From Plotosus lineatus (Eukaryota > Chordata > Actinopteri > Siluriformes > Plotosidae), in contig JALRMN010000025.1 in NCBI GenBank assembly GCA_024760905.1, positions 271,001-335,000 of the forward strand: a DNA stretch of 64,000 nt. Reading direction: 5' to 3'. The notes under the pieces are model-generated. The model searched no databases, was not told where the DNA came from, and saw only the letters and a program-made list of their open reading frames with translations. The position numbers and the translations under genes were made by a program. This document shows positions 20,305-32,524 of this stretch, piece by piece; within the stretch, counting starts at the first letter, position 1, and every line of letters starts with the position of its first letter.

Positions 20305-22943
20305 GCTCAGCATTTTCATCTCTGCTACCTCCTGCTCAGCCTCCAGCCTTTTCCTCAAGGCCACTGTTTCTAAACCAGACAACATCGCTGGCCTCATCAC
20401 CATCTTGGACACATTTCCTTTCATTCTCGCTGATACCTTCCTATCACACATCACACCGGATACTTTTCTCCAACCATTCCAACCTGCCTGCACATGCTTC
20501 TTCACCTCTTTTCCACACTCTCCATTGCTCTGGATTGTTGAGCATAACTACTTAAAATCCTCCACCTTCCTTATCTCTGATCCCTGTAACCTCACCGTTC
20601 CTCATGGGTCCTTGTCGTTCACACACATGGATTCTATTTTACTGAGGCTAACCTTCATTCCTCTCCTATCCAGGGCATACCTCCACCTCTCTAGATTTTC
20701 CTGCACTTGTTCTCTGCTCTCACTACAGATCACAATGTCATTTGCAAACATCATAGTCCATGAAGATTATTGTCTAACCTTGTTTGTCAGCCTGTCCATC
20801 ACCATAGCAAACAAGAATGGGCTCAGAGCTGACCCTTGATGCAGTCCCTCCTCCACCTTGAACTCTTCTGTCACACCGACAGCACATCTCACCACTGTCT
20901 TACATCTGTCACATGTGTCCTGCACCACTCTAACATACTTCTCTGCCACGCCAGACTTCCTCATGAAATACCATAGTTCCTCTCTCGGCACCTTATCATA
21001 TGCTTTCTCGAGATCCACAAGGGCACAATGCAGCTCCTTCTGACCTTCTCTGTACGTCTCTATTAACATCCTCAAAGCAAACACTGCCTCTGTGGAGCTC
21101 TTTCTTGGCATGAAACCAAACTGTTGTTCACAATTGCTGCCACAACTCTGCACATCTCCCTTGTTCGTAAAAATGGGCACATCCGGCAATCCTCTCATTC
21201 TCTAAGATCTTGTTGAATGTTCTTGTCAGAAAATTTACTGCTTCCTCTCCTAGACACTTCCATACCTCCACTGATATGTCATCAGGACCAACTGTCTTTA
21301 CACCCTTCATCCTCTTCAATGCCCTCCTCACTTCACCCTTACTAATCTTTGCTACTTCTTGATCCTCAATAGTCACCTCTTCTACTCTTTTTTCTCTCTC
21401 ATTTTCCTCATTCATCAGCTCTTCAAAGTTCTCTTTCCATCTTCCCAGCACACTTCTGTCATCAGTCAATACATTTCTAACTCTGTGCTTAATCACTCTA
21501 ACTTGCTGCATGTCCTTCCCATCTCTATTTCTCTGCTGTGCCAATCTATATAAATCATAGCACACAAGTCATCATATGCCCTCTGTTTGGTCATTGACAC
21601 CGCTACCTCCACCTTACGCTGTGTCTCCCTGTACTCCTGTTTACTTTCTTCAGTCCTCTCTATGTCCCATTTCTTCTTAGCTAACCTCTTCTTTTGTACA
21701 CACTTCTGCACTTCCTCATTCCACTACCAAGTCTCCTTATCTACTGTCCTTCCAGAGGACACCCCAAGTACTTTCCTACCTGTCTCCCTGATCACATTCG
21801 CTGTCATTGTCCAGCCATCTTGAAGCACTTCCTGACCACCCAAAACCTGTTTCAACTCCTCCTTCAAGACAACACGACTCTCTTCCTTTGTCAGCTTCCA
21901 CCACTTTGTCTTCTGCTCTGCCTTTGCCTTCTTCACCTTTCTTACCATCAGCATCATCCTGCACACCATCGTCCTATACTGTTTGGCAACACTCTCACCC
22001 GCTACTACTTTGCAGTCACTGACCTCCTTCAAATTACATTGCCTGCACAATATGTAGTCTACCTGTGTGTTCCTACCTCCACTTTTATAAGTCACCCTAT
22101 GATCCTGTCTCTTCTGGAAGAAAGTATTCACCACAGCCATTTCCATCCTTTTGTAAAATCTATCAACATCTGTCCTTCTGTGTTCCTGTCCTGGATACCA
22201 AACCTGCCCATTGCTTCCTCGTCCCCTCTGTTGCCTGCACCAATATGTCCATTGAAGTCTGCACCAATGACCACTCTTTCACCTCTGGGGGTGCTCTGCA
22301 TCTCTTCATCTAACTCACTCCTGAATCTCTCCTTCTCTTTAATCTCACATCCTGCCTGTAGGGCATAAGCACTAACAACATTGAACATCACACCTTCAAT
22401 TTCTAATTTGAGACTCATCACTCTGTCTGACACTCTTTTCACTTCTAGAAGATTCCTGACCAACCCCTCCTTCAAGATGACTCCTACTCCATTTCTCTTC
22501 CCATCCACACCATGAAAAAACAGCTTAAACCCCACTCCTAAGGTCGCCTTCCTCCTCTGCATCATGTCAGCCAATTCTCTACCTTTTCCTGTCATAGTTC
22601 AAACATTCAAAGTCCCTACTCTCAGTCCTAAACTCATGCTTTTCCTTTTCTCTCTTTGCCTACGGACATGCCTCCTGGCTCTCCTTCTTCAACCTCTCTT
22701 TCTTCGACCAACAGTAATCTAATTTCCACCAGCACCCTGTTGGTTAACAGCTCTGATGGCAGTCATTGTTAACCCGGCCCTCGACCAATCTGGTATGGAA
22801 TTTGTGTTTGTGGTTTTCATTTTGTATTCTGACAAAAGTTTTACGCCGGATGCCCTTCCTACCGCAACCCTCTGCATTTATCCGGGCTTGGGACCGGCGT
22901 GAGGGCGGGCACTTGTTTCTCCCCCCCCCCCCCCAGCTGCATT
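20305..22943 (-). mobile_element. LINE-A, 5'-complete, 3'-truncated
   Basis: Minus strand from a G-rich 5' end (GCTGCATT / poly-C at 22920-22943) through the leader. Then come endonuclease (GKGRELADMMQRRK; GERVVIGADFNGHIGAG at about 22240), linker, RT (FGFMPRKSSTEAVFAL; DLEKAYDKVPREELWY) and part of the C-terminal domain. RT has lost about 85 bp between GDVQSCG and CEQQFGF (near 21140). The 3' end stops at 20305 against a C/A-homopolymer, without the GAAGAA tail. Stops and shifts make it inactive. Confidence 0.9.
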
Positions 22944-23190
22944 ATTTTTAAATATATACACTTTTAAAATTTAATGAAGTAAGATTTTATGAATATTCCA
23001 TACAATTCTTCAACAGTAAGTGAAATTCCAAGGACCTCTTCAGTACAAGTTTATAAATTAACCATTCATCGGTTATGACAAGATAATGCATAATATACAT
23101 AAATATTGTCCATTATTTCTGTGTCTTGCTCAGTTAGCAGTCTTATCATTAAATAAATTAATTAATTAAAATTATACTGATATAATTTCA
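22944..23190. other. AT-rich intron spacer
   Basis: Lies in the last intron of Ig gene 1. Nothing was recognised. Confidence 0.5.
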
Positions 23191-23191
<1 letters not shown>

Positions 23192-23240
<49 letters not shown>

Positions 23241-23256
23241 AGAGAGAGAGAGAGAA
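23192..23256. repeat. (TA)n(GA)n microsatellite
   Basis: TA repeats 23192-23239 followed by GA repeats to 23255. It lies immediately outside the first hammerhead palindrome. Confidence 0.95.
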
Positions 23257-23363
23257 TTTTCTGAGTAGATCCTTCCGTAAGAGAGTGCTCAATAGTTTTT
23301 CGTAGAGCAAATAGAAATAAAAATAAAAGGACAGGACAAAGTCTTTCTATTGAAACTCCATTT

Positions 23364-23418
23364 ATCACTACAGATCTGTTTCGAATGGTGGTGAAACCAT
23401 CTTCTCTCTTCAGGTGAT
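23364..23418 (-). ncRNA. Hammerhead ribozyme-like motif, copy 1 left arm (weakened stem II)
   Basis: Minus strand, 5' to 3': ATCAC (stem I), CTGAAGA, stem II, GAAA, stem III from ACAGATCTGT, A at the cleavage position, GTGAT (stem I). Core residues are all kept, but stem II has two mismatches and a G-U pair, so activity is doubtful. Confidence 0.6.
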
Positions 23419-23438
23419 TATAGAAGAATTCTTCGATA

Positions 23439-23493
23439 ATCACCTGAAGAGAGAGGATGGCTTCACCACCCCTCAAAACAGATCTGTAGTGAT
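23439..23493 (+). ncRNA. Hammerhead-like motif, copy 1 right arm (core G lost)
   Basis: Same layout on the plus strand: ATCAC, CTGAAGA, stem II (23451-23474, one mismatch), then AAAA where GAAA is required, ACAGATCTGT, A, GTGAT. Loss of the invariant G12 predicts an inactive ribozyme. Confidence 0.55.
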
Positions 23494-23545
23494 AAATGGA
23501 GTTTCAATAGAAGTATTTGTCCTGTCCTTTTATTTTTATATTTAT

Positions 23546-25267
<1,722 letters not shown>

Positions 25268-25365
25268 TTTCTGAGTAGATCCTTCCATAGGAGAGTGCTC
25301 AATACTTTTTGGTAGAGCAAATAAACAAAAGGACAGGACAAAGGCTTTCTATTGAAACTCCATTT

Positions 25366-25420
25366 ATCACTACAGATCTGTTTCGAGGGGTGGTGAAACC
25401 ATCCCCTCTCTTCAGGTGAT
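25366..25420 (-). ncRNA. Hammerhead ribozyme, complete core (copy 2 left arm)
   Basis: Minus strand, 5' to 3': ATCAC (25420-25416), CTGAAGA (25415-25409), stem II GAGGGG...CCCCTC with six perfect pairs plus a TGG/CCA extension, GAAA (25384-25381), stem III from the palindrome ACAGATCTGT, A (25371) at the cleavage position, then GTGAT (25370-25366) closing stem I with five pairs. Every invariant core nucleotide of a minimal type I hammerhead is present. Stem III is short (3-4 pairs, tiny loop), as in Penelope-associated ribozymes proposed to work as dimers. Predicted cleavage is between 25371 and 25370. Confidence 0.72.
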
Positions 25421-25444
25421 TACAGAAGAAAGCCTTCTTCTGTA

Positions 25445-25499
25445 ATCACCTGAAGAGAGGGGATGGTTTCACCACCCCTGGAAACAGATCTGTAGTGAT
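25445..25499 (+). ncRNA. Hammerhead ribozyme-like motif (copy 2 right arm, 11.1 mutated)
   Basis: Plus strand: ATCAC, CTGAAGA, stem II GAGGGG...CCCCTG, GAAA, ACAGATCTGT, A, GTGAT. The base before GAAA is G instead of C, so the stem II pair next to the core becomes G-G. The other conserved positions are intact. Confidence 0.62.
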
Positions 25500-25540
25500 A
25501 AATGGAGTTTCAATAGAAAGCCTTTGTCCTGTCCTTTTGT

Positions 25541-25750
<210 letters not shown>

Positions 25751-25765
25751 TCTTTCTTCCTGTAG

Positions 25766-25914
25766 GTTCCTGAGTCGGACTCTATGAATTTTGCTGCACA
25801 TCACTTCTCTCAGGAAAAAAAACAAGAAAACCAAGAGACACAGTGACAACGCTGATTCACATGTAGTATATTCTTCATTTCGGAATATCATATAATATAA
25901 TATAATATAATATA
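25766..25914 (+). pseudogene. Gene 1 last exon, cytoplasmic tail with tyrosine motif out of frame
   Basis: Acceptor CTTCCTGTAG, phase 0. In frame it reads [19 protein letters not shown] and then stops at TGA 25844-25846. One base out of frame lies [17 protein letters not shown] and a stop at 25912-25914. The shift maps to an 8-A run (25815-25822). Related fish receptors end in a paired tyrosine tail, so HVVYSSF (close to the ITIM form V-x-Y-x-x-L) looks ancestral. The first tyrosine is already replaced (NFAAHHF). Inhibitory signalling is inference only. Confidence 0.65.
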
Positions 25915-26089
25915 AAACAATACAAGGCTTTATCATTCTGACACTTGTGAAATCAATAAGTGAACAGCCTTTACTGTCATATATCTTCTGTAATTGCCAT
26001 AAAATTTGAAATCATTAATATTATGAGCTTTATTTAACAAGTAATTCGAGACTTTTAATTTAATTAATTTATTTTTTTGTACAAGGCAT
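25915..26089. other. Probable 3' UTR-like AT-rich sequence after gene 1
   Basis: Begins with a (TATAA)n run. No canonical AATAAA was seen here. Confidence 0.4.
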
Positions 26090-26400
26090 TGATGGCCCGG
26101 TGGAAAGGTGCTTGATCACTGATCTCAAGGTTGGAGGTTCAAACCTCACTCTCAACAAAGTGTCACTGTCCCCCAGTGGAGCTAACTGGGTTATCAAAGG
26201 CCGGCCATGTCTCTCACTGTCGATGGTGTTCATGTAAAAGAACCATTGCTGAGTTTCATCAAGAGTAGCTGTATAGCTGTTAGTGTGTTACTGCCCTGTG
26301 GTGGCCTGGCAAGCTGTACTCTGCTCTTGCTCAGATTTGGCTGAGATGGGCACCAGCCTCTCCTGCAACCTTTTTGATAATGGTGGAATTGAACAGGAAT
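26090..26400 (+). mobile_element. SINE S1 with L2-type 3' part
   Basis: tRNA-like head (B box GGTTCAAACCTC near 26136), family body (GCTAACTGGGTTATCAAAGG, CTCACTGTCGATGG, AAGAACCATTGCTGAG), then CCTGGCAAGCTGTACTCTGC and GGGCACCAGCCTCTCCTGCA of the L2-type tail. The terminal (ATGA)n is degraded. It shows head-tail modularity against the RTE-tailed copies. Confidence 0.8.
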
Positions 26401-26670
26401 GAAGTCATTAGATCAAATTATACCAATTTTAGAAGACTGGGTGCTATTTTATACAGAATATAGGTCACACACTTAAGTACTGATAAACTGGAATTTTCAT
26501 TTATTTGATTCAGGAGAATTTCCGGTCCCAGATAAAATTTTACTTTCTGGTAGCTAAAATTATTTTACATTAGCACAAGAAGTTCTTGTTTTTGTTAAAT
26601 AAGATTTCCCATGATAAATTTAACTTGTATCCCACAAGGGAAATTATTATTAGCACACAATTAAACAGTG

Positions 26671-26718
<48 letters not shown>

Positions 26719-27551
26719 GAGCAGTGGGCTGCCACACACATTGAGGCACCCAAAGAGCAGTTGGAAGTTAGGTGCCTTGCTGAAGAGTACTTCAGTCATG
26801 AAGGTGGATGGAGGGAAGGTACAGCTCACTCCCACCACAACACATTTTTTTCTGCTTTAGGCTCGGGCTGCCCCAAAGTTTTTCAAACGTTTTCGAGTGC
26901 AACAAAATATTTCAGTGTAAATGGATTTTTGCTTCCTTGTATGTTCTAAAGAAATATCAATTTCATCATGGTTATCATAGTAAAACTTCCCTTTGTCTTC
27001 AACCCTGATGATATTGTGTGTAAGATGTATACGCCATATTTAATTAACTTTTGGCAGTGAAATAGGAACATGTCTAATCCATGTGATTCAAGTGGAATCT
27101 CAGTAGTAGGAAATGGTTTATATAATTTCTGAATTTATTTTTCAGTGACAGTGAGTCCTTCATGTGTAAATAATAAAGATGAACAATTCTAAATCAATGT
27201 TTTATTATTAATGAATTTTCTTTAACGGGGAACACATTGTTCACTGAGCTGGTTTATATAAACATAAGTACCTAAAGTGAAGAGCATTTGTAGGTCATGT
27301 TTTTTTTTTGTTGTTTTTTTTTTTAATTATTATTATTTTTTTTTGTTTGTTTGTTTTCACCAAGGAAATAAACTAGTACTAATACTTCTAATCAGCTTTC
27401 ATTTGACACACAAAAAGTATGAGATCCTACGAGAAAGTTTGCGATCGGGATCTTACACTGCTCATAGTGTTTATAATACATCGTGGAACACAATGGGTAA
27501 TGTTAGAAAATAGAGCACTGGCAATGACTCACTGTCTGTATTTGGGTTGTT
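26401..27551. other. Intergenic interval with (AC)n and repeat remnant
   Basis: Contains (AC)n at 26672-26715, a short remnant of a common fish repeat at 26730-26800 (GTTAGGTGCCTTGCTGAAGAG) and T-rich tracts near 27300-27350. An AATAAAG polyadenylation-like word at 27168 could serve gene 1. No coding exon was seen. Confidence 0.5.
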
Positions 27552-27569
27552 CAGACAATTCAGGAAGAA

Positions 27570-27933
27570 TGGGGCAGTGGTGGTCTTGTGGTATAGGGCA
27601 CTGGATTGCTGATCCAAAAGGTTGGGGGTTCGAGTCCCACTCTCCACAAGGCACTGCCCCCCCACCCCCCCACCCCCAGTGCAGCTAACTGGGTTATCAA
27701 AGGCTAGCCATGTCTCTCACTGTCTATGGTGAGAGGCATGTAAAAGAACCATTGCTGACATTCGTAAAGAGTAGGCTGCTAAGTTGTCAGCGTGTTTCTG
27801 TCCCTTGCTAAAAGGGTTGTGACAGGAAGGGCATCTGACATAAAAACTTCTGCCAAATCAAATGTGCGAATCAGATGATTCGCTGTGGCGACTCCCGAGT
27901 AAAAGGGAAAAAGTCAGAAGGAAGATAGACAGA
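27570..27933 (+). mobile_element. Full-length SINE S1 with RTE-type tail and 18-bp TSD
   Basis: 364 bp: tRNA-like head (GGGGCAGTGGTGGTCTTGTG; B box GGTTCGAGTCCC near 27628), body, then AAAAGGGTTGTGACAGGAAG and GGCATCTGACATAAAAACTT like the LINE-A 5' leader. It ends with GATTCGCTGTGGCGACTCCC and AGTCAGAAGGAAGA like the LINE-A 3' end. Perfect 18-bp repeats CAGACAATTCAGGAAGAA lie at 27552-27569 and 27934-27951. This is the reference copy for the family in this window. Confidence 0.95.
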
Positions 27934-27951
27934 CAGACAATTCAGGAAGAA

Positions 27952-28250
27952 ATAATTTGGTTAATTATTTTAATTATCTGAAGGAAAGGTGTTTAAGTGA
28001 GAATGGCCTGATGTCAGTTATGTCAGTTATAGTTAATGCATTAATTTCACAGCCTGGTCCTGAAAGTATACATCGAGAGCGAAATGCATATTGCACACAA
28101 GGTGATTGTAATTTGGCCAAAACATCAAAATTAAACCATATCAGTCCATTCTTGCTTCAACCTCTCTCACAGAAGCACCACCAAATCCATATTAATGTTT
28201 ATTAGGTTCCGGTTAATATAGTTCTGGGTGTGAGGTCATTAACCCAGTTT
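27952..28250. other. Unannotated interval
   Basis: No supported exon or repeat. Confidence 0.5.
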
Positions 28251-28268
28251 GTACTAACAGTAATAAAA

Positions 28269-30722
28269 AATGCAGCCGTGAGGGGGGGGGGGCACAAACC
28301 AGTGTCTCTCCCTCAAGCCGGTCCAAAGCCCGGAAAAATGCAGAGGGTTGCAGGAAGGGCATCCGGCGTAAAACAAATGCCAAATAAAATATGCGAGTCA
28401 CTACAAAGGACGTCATACAGGATCGGTCGAGGCCCAGGTTAACAACGACCGCCATCGGTGCTGTCCACCAACAGGGTGCTGATGGAAATTGGACTACTCG
28501 TGGTTGAAGACGTCAAAGAAGGAGAGGCGGGAGGCATGTCCGTAGGCAGAGAGAAAAGAGGAAAGGCATGAGTCTAGGACTGAAAGTAGGGACTTTGAAT
28601 GTTGGAACTATGGCAGGAAAAGGTAGAGAGCTGACATGATGCACAGGAGGAAGGTGGACATGTGTGTTCAGGAGACAAGGTGGAAAGGTAGCAAGGCTAG
28701 AAGCTTAGGAGCAGGGTTTAAGCTGTTTTATCATGGTGTGGATGGGAAGAGAAATGGAGTAGGAGTCATCTTAAAGGAGGGGTTTATCAAGAATGTTGTA
28801 GAAGTGAAAACAGTGTCAGACAGAGTGATGAGTCTCAAGTTAGAAATTGAAGGTGTGATGTTCAATGTTGTTAGTGCTTATGCCCCACAGGCAGTATGTG
28901 AGCGAGAAGAGAAGGAGAGATTCTGGAATGACTTAGATGAAGTGATGCAGAGTACCCCCAGAGGTGAAAGAGTGGTCATTGGTGCAGAATTCAATAGACA
29001 TGTTGGTGCATGAAACAGAGGGGACAAGGTAGTGATAAGTAGGTTTGGTATCCAGGATAGGAATACAGAAGGACAGATGTTGGTACATTTTGCAAAAAAG
29101 ATGGAAATGGCTGTGGTAAATACTTTCTTCCAGAAGAGACAAAGGCATAGGGTGACTTATAAAAGCGGAGGTAAGAGCACACAGGCAGACTACATCTTGT
29201 GCAGGCGATGTAATTTGAAGGAAGTCAGTGACTGCAAAGTAGTAGCGGGTGAGAGTATTGCCAAACAGCATAGGACGGTGGTGTGCAGGGTGACGCTGAT
29301 GGTGAGGAAGGTGAAGAAGGCAAAGACAGAGCAGAAGACAAAGTGGTGGAAGCTGAAAAAAGAAGAGGGTCGTGTTGTCCTCAAGGATGAGATGAAACAG
29401 GCTTTGGGTGGCCAGGAAGTGCTTCCAGATGACTGGACAACTATAGCAAATGTGATCAGGGAGACAGGTAAGAGAATACTTGGTGTGTCATCTGAAAGGA
29501 GAGTAGATAAGGAGACTTGGTGGTGGAATGTGGAAGTGCAGGAGTGTGTACAAAGGAAGAGGTTAGCTAAGAAGAAGTGGGACATTGAGAGGACCGAAGA
29601 GAGTAAACAGGAGTACAGGGAGACACAGCATAAGGCGAAGGTAGTGGTGTCAAAGGCCAATCACAGGGCATATGATTACTTGTATGTTCGGTTGGAAAGT
29701 AAAGAGGGAGAAAATGATTTATACATGTTGGCACAACAGAGAAATAGAGATGGGAAGGATGTGCAGCAAGTTAGAGTGATTATGGACAGAGAGGGAAATG
29801 TATTGACTGATGACAGAAGTGTGCTGAGAAAATGGAAAATGGAAAGAGTACTTTGAAGAGCTGATGAATAAGGAAAATGAGAGTGAAAAAAGAATAGAAG
29901 CAGTGACTGTTGAGGACAAGGAAGTAGCAAAGATTAGTAAGGGTGAAGTGAGGAGGGCATTGAAGATGATGAAGAAGGGAAAGGCAGTTGGCCCTGATGA
30001 CATACCGGTGGAGGTATGGAAGTGTCTAGGAAAGGTAGCAGTAGATTTCCTGACGAGAACATTTAACAAGGTATTAGAGAGTGAGCGGATGCTGGAGGAA
30101 TGGAGAAGAAGTGTGATGGTGCCCATTTTTAAGAACAAGGGAGACGTGCAGAGTTGTGGCAACTACAGAGGGATTAAGTTGATGAGCCATATGATGAAGT
30201 TATGGGAAAGAATAGTGGAAACTAGACTAAGGGCAGAGGTCAGCATTTGTGAACAACAGTTTGGTTTCATGCCAAGAAAGAGCACCACAGATGCAGAGGC
30301 CAGCGATGTTGTATGGTTTAGAAGCAGTGGCCCTGGGGAAAAGACAGGAGGCAGAGCTGGAGGTAGCAGAGATGACAATGTTGAGGTTCTCTCTGAGAGT
30401 AACGAGAATGGATAGGATCAGGAATGAGCACGTCAGAGGGACAGCACATGTAAGACATTTTGGAGACAAAGTTAGAGGGGCTAGATTGAGATGGTTTGGA
30501 CATGTACAGAGGAGGGATAGTGTGTATACTGATGGTAGGACGCTGAGGTTGGAACTACCAGGCAGAAGGCCCAGAGAAAGACCAATGAGACGTTTCATGG
30601 ATGTGGTGAAGCAGGACATGACGGTAGCTGGTATAAGAGAAGAAGATGCAGAGAATAGGGTAAGATGGAGGCAGATGATTTGGCGAAAAGCCGAAAGGAA
30701 GAAGAAGAAGAAGAAGAAGAAG

Positions 30723-30751
<29 letters not shown>
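28269..30751 (+). mobile_element. LINE-A, both ends present, internal RT deletion, 18-bp TSD
   Basis: Perfect 18-bp repeats GTACTAACAGTAATAAAA at 28251-28268 and 30752-30769. The 5' end is TGCAGCCGTGAGGGGG and the leader runs to about 28600. Endonuclease follows (CVQETRWKGSKARSLGAG, GERVVIGAEFNRHVGA), then linker and RT start. At about 30297 the sequence jumps from STTDA straight to the C-terminal domain (ASDVVW / MLYGLEAVALGK). This deletes roughly 1 kb, including the FADD box. The (GAA)n tail at 30701-30751 is long. The element therefore moved (or was copied) with or before this deletion. Four frames of 125-274 residues remain. Confidence 0.93.
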
Positions 30752-30754
<3 letters not shown>

Positions 30755-30769
30755 CTAACAGTAATAAAA

Positions 30770-30826
30770 CACCACACTGTTGGAAATTTTTATTTATTTT
30801 TGACTTACCTTTGTGTAGTTCTAAAT
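30770..30826. other. Spacer with the 5' copy of the next TSD
   Basis: The 3' end of this spacer, 30810-30826, is the target repeat of the neighbouring LINE-A. Confidence 0.6.
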
Positions 30827-31351
30827 CTTCTTCTTCTTCTTTCTTCTTTTACTTTCGGCTGCTCCCTTCAGGGGTCGCCACAGCAAATCATCCGCCTCCA
30901 CCTCACCCTGTCCTCCGCATCTTCTTTTCTGACTCCAACGACCTTCATGTCTTCCTTCACCACATCCATAAATCTCTTCTTCAGTCTTCCTCGAGGCCTT
31001 CTGCCTGGTAGTTCCAACCTCAGCATCCTACTGCCAATATACTCACTATCCCTCCTCTGTACATGTCCAAACCATCTCAATCTAGCCTCTCTGACTTTGT
31101 CTCCAAAACATCTTACGTGGGCTGTCCCTCTGATATACTAATTTCTGATCCTATCCATCCTCGTTACTCCCAGGGAGAACCTCAACATTTTCATCTCCGC
31201 TACCTCCAGCTCTGCCTCCTGCCTTTTCCTCAGCGCCACTGTTTCTAAGCCATACAACATCGCTGGCCTCACCACCATCTTGTACACTTTTCCCTTCATT
31301 CTTGCTGACACTCTCCTATCGCACATCACACCGGATACTTTCTTCTCTACT
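30827..31351 (-). mobile_element. LINE-A, 5'-truncated 525-bp copy with 17-bp TSD
   Basis: Minus strand, from the 3' tail (CTTCTTCTTC complement) and GGCGACCCCTGAAGGGAGCA up through the C-terminal domain (RWFGHVQRRDSEYIGSRML; YGLETVALRKRQEAELEVAE). It is flanked by TTTGTGTAGTTCTAAAT (30810-30826) and TTTGTGTAGTTCTAGAT (31352-31368), one mismatch. The coding frame is nearly open, so the insertion is young. Confidence 0.92.
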
Positions 31352-31368
31352 TTTGTGTAGTTCTAGAT

Positions 31369-31439
31369 GTTAGTACTGTATTTGTAACATTGAACACAAT
31401 GTTTCTTCACATGACACCTGTTTGTTTACATGATACCCA
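31369..31439. other. Short spacer
   Basis: Nothing recognised. Confidence 0.4.
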
Positions 31440-31640
31440 TTTCTGCTAATGCCACGTTTATATCAATATAAAGTATCTCCAAGTACTCCGGATTGCTTAT
31501 ATGGAGTATCTCAAACTAATATGTATTGTTTATTGATTCATATAGGATTACTTCGGGTTGTTTATATAAAATATTTCAGATTAATTTGTGTTGTTTATAT
31601 GGAGTACTTTGATTTGGAGGTGTCGCTATCTAATTAGTAA
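31440..31640. repeat. Degenerate ~45-bp tandem repeat, GTTTATATGGAGTA type
   Basis: About four imperfect units with GTTTATATcaA, GCTTATATGGAGTATCTC, GTTTATATAAAATATTTC and GTTTATATGGAGTACTTT. Not coding. Confidence 0.6.
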
Positions 31641-32109
31641 TGCGCATGAATGGACGAACAAGATTACTACAGTCCATATCTGATATGTAGTGAAACCACA
31701 CCCAAGGGAACAAGCAGAGAGAAGAAGCAGAGTCAGAGGGGAACTAAGACATTGGTGATCTTGACTCTAGTCTGGAACTGTGAAGAAAATGGGGGTGGGG
31801 GTGGGGTGGGGGGTGCAGAATAAGTAGGAGGCTGCAATGATTTTTTTTTTTTTTGGAAGGAGTTATTGTGCAATAATGAGAGCACCTCAAAGTGGAATGT
31901 ACACTTTTAGGTCTTTTGTTTTAACACAATCAGGCATGCTAGGTGAAAGCTCATTACAGGAATTCATAATTTTAATTTTGGGACACACTTTTTTTTTTCT
32001 TCAAAAGAGAGCAGATGTTAGATTTTCATAAATTGTTGAAAACTGGATTTGGCCAAAAAAACCCATCTTTGCCATTGCAACAGTTTTTTTCACCAGAGCA
32101 CATTTACTG

Positions 32110-32111
<2 letters not shown>
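31641..32111. other. Unannotated interval
   Basis: Contains G-rich (31791-31815) and T-rich (31840-31854) runs. No gene. Confidence 0.5.

Positions 32112-32113
<2 letters not shown>

Positions 32114-32177
<64 letters not shown>
32114..32177. repeat. (TA)n(GA)n microsatellite
   Basis: TA repeats 32114-32144, GA repeats 32145-32176, abutting the truncated end of the LTR. Confidence 0.95.
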
Positions 32178-32179
<2 letters not shown>

Positions 32180-32524
32180 TTGTGTAGGACCCAAGGATAC
32201 AGGAGACCGAAGGAAGGTTCAACTATTTATTAAACATTCAGTACTGGAAATCACTAGAAAATGCAAGTGCAGAAAGGAGGGAACTGGTCGTGCACAAAGC
32301 GAGGGCCAGGGATCAGAGAGAACATCGAGGAACAGAGTCACTGGAATCAATCTTCTGACAGCGGAGGGAAGCCGCTCCCATTTATAGCTGGCTGCCACTG
32401 ATTGCCGATTAGGACCAGGTGCGCTCCGCTCAGAAACTCCTCTACCGGCGACTGCCATGCCCCTGCCTGCACCTGCAATGACTTAAGGAAAAGTTAGTGT
32501 CTCCAGCCAGTACAGACCATGACA
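32178..32524 (-). repeat. LTR of sushi-like element C (3' LTR, slightly truncated)
   Basis: Minus strand starting TGTCATGGTCTGTACTGGC and running to GGGTCCTACACAAGA; the terminal CAACA is missing, replaced by the GA microsatellite. It contains GTCAGAAGATT, as in the 15.6-kb LTR. A C-rich stretch at 32528-32536 (G-run on the minus strand) is the polypurine tract. Confidence 0.88.

Larger units (their letters stand above)
23260..23545. mobile_element. Palindromic retroelement terminus, copy 1 (Penelope-like or retrozyme-like)
   Basis: A unique flank (TTTTCTGAGTAGATCCTTCC) leads into two ~106-bp arms, 23323-23428 and 23429-23534, that are inverted repeats with no spacer, centred on GAAGAATTCTTC. 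Each arm carries a hammerhead-like core. A second copy in direct orientation is at 25265-25540. Hammerheads in terminal repeats are known for Penelope-like elements and metazoan retrozymes. Assignment to either is inference, since no RT or GIY-YIG domain remains here. Confidence 0.6.

Noticed and set aside
30249..30758. Frame ending in poly-Glu/poly-Lys
   Set aside because: The acidic end is the (GAA)n tail of LINE-A; the rest is the LINE C-terminal domain in its true frame.
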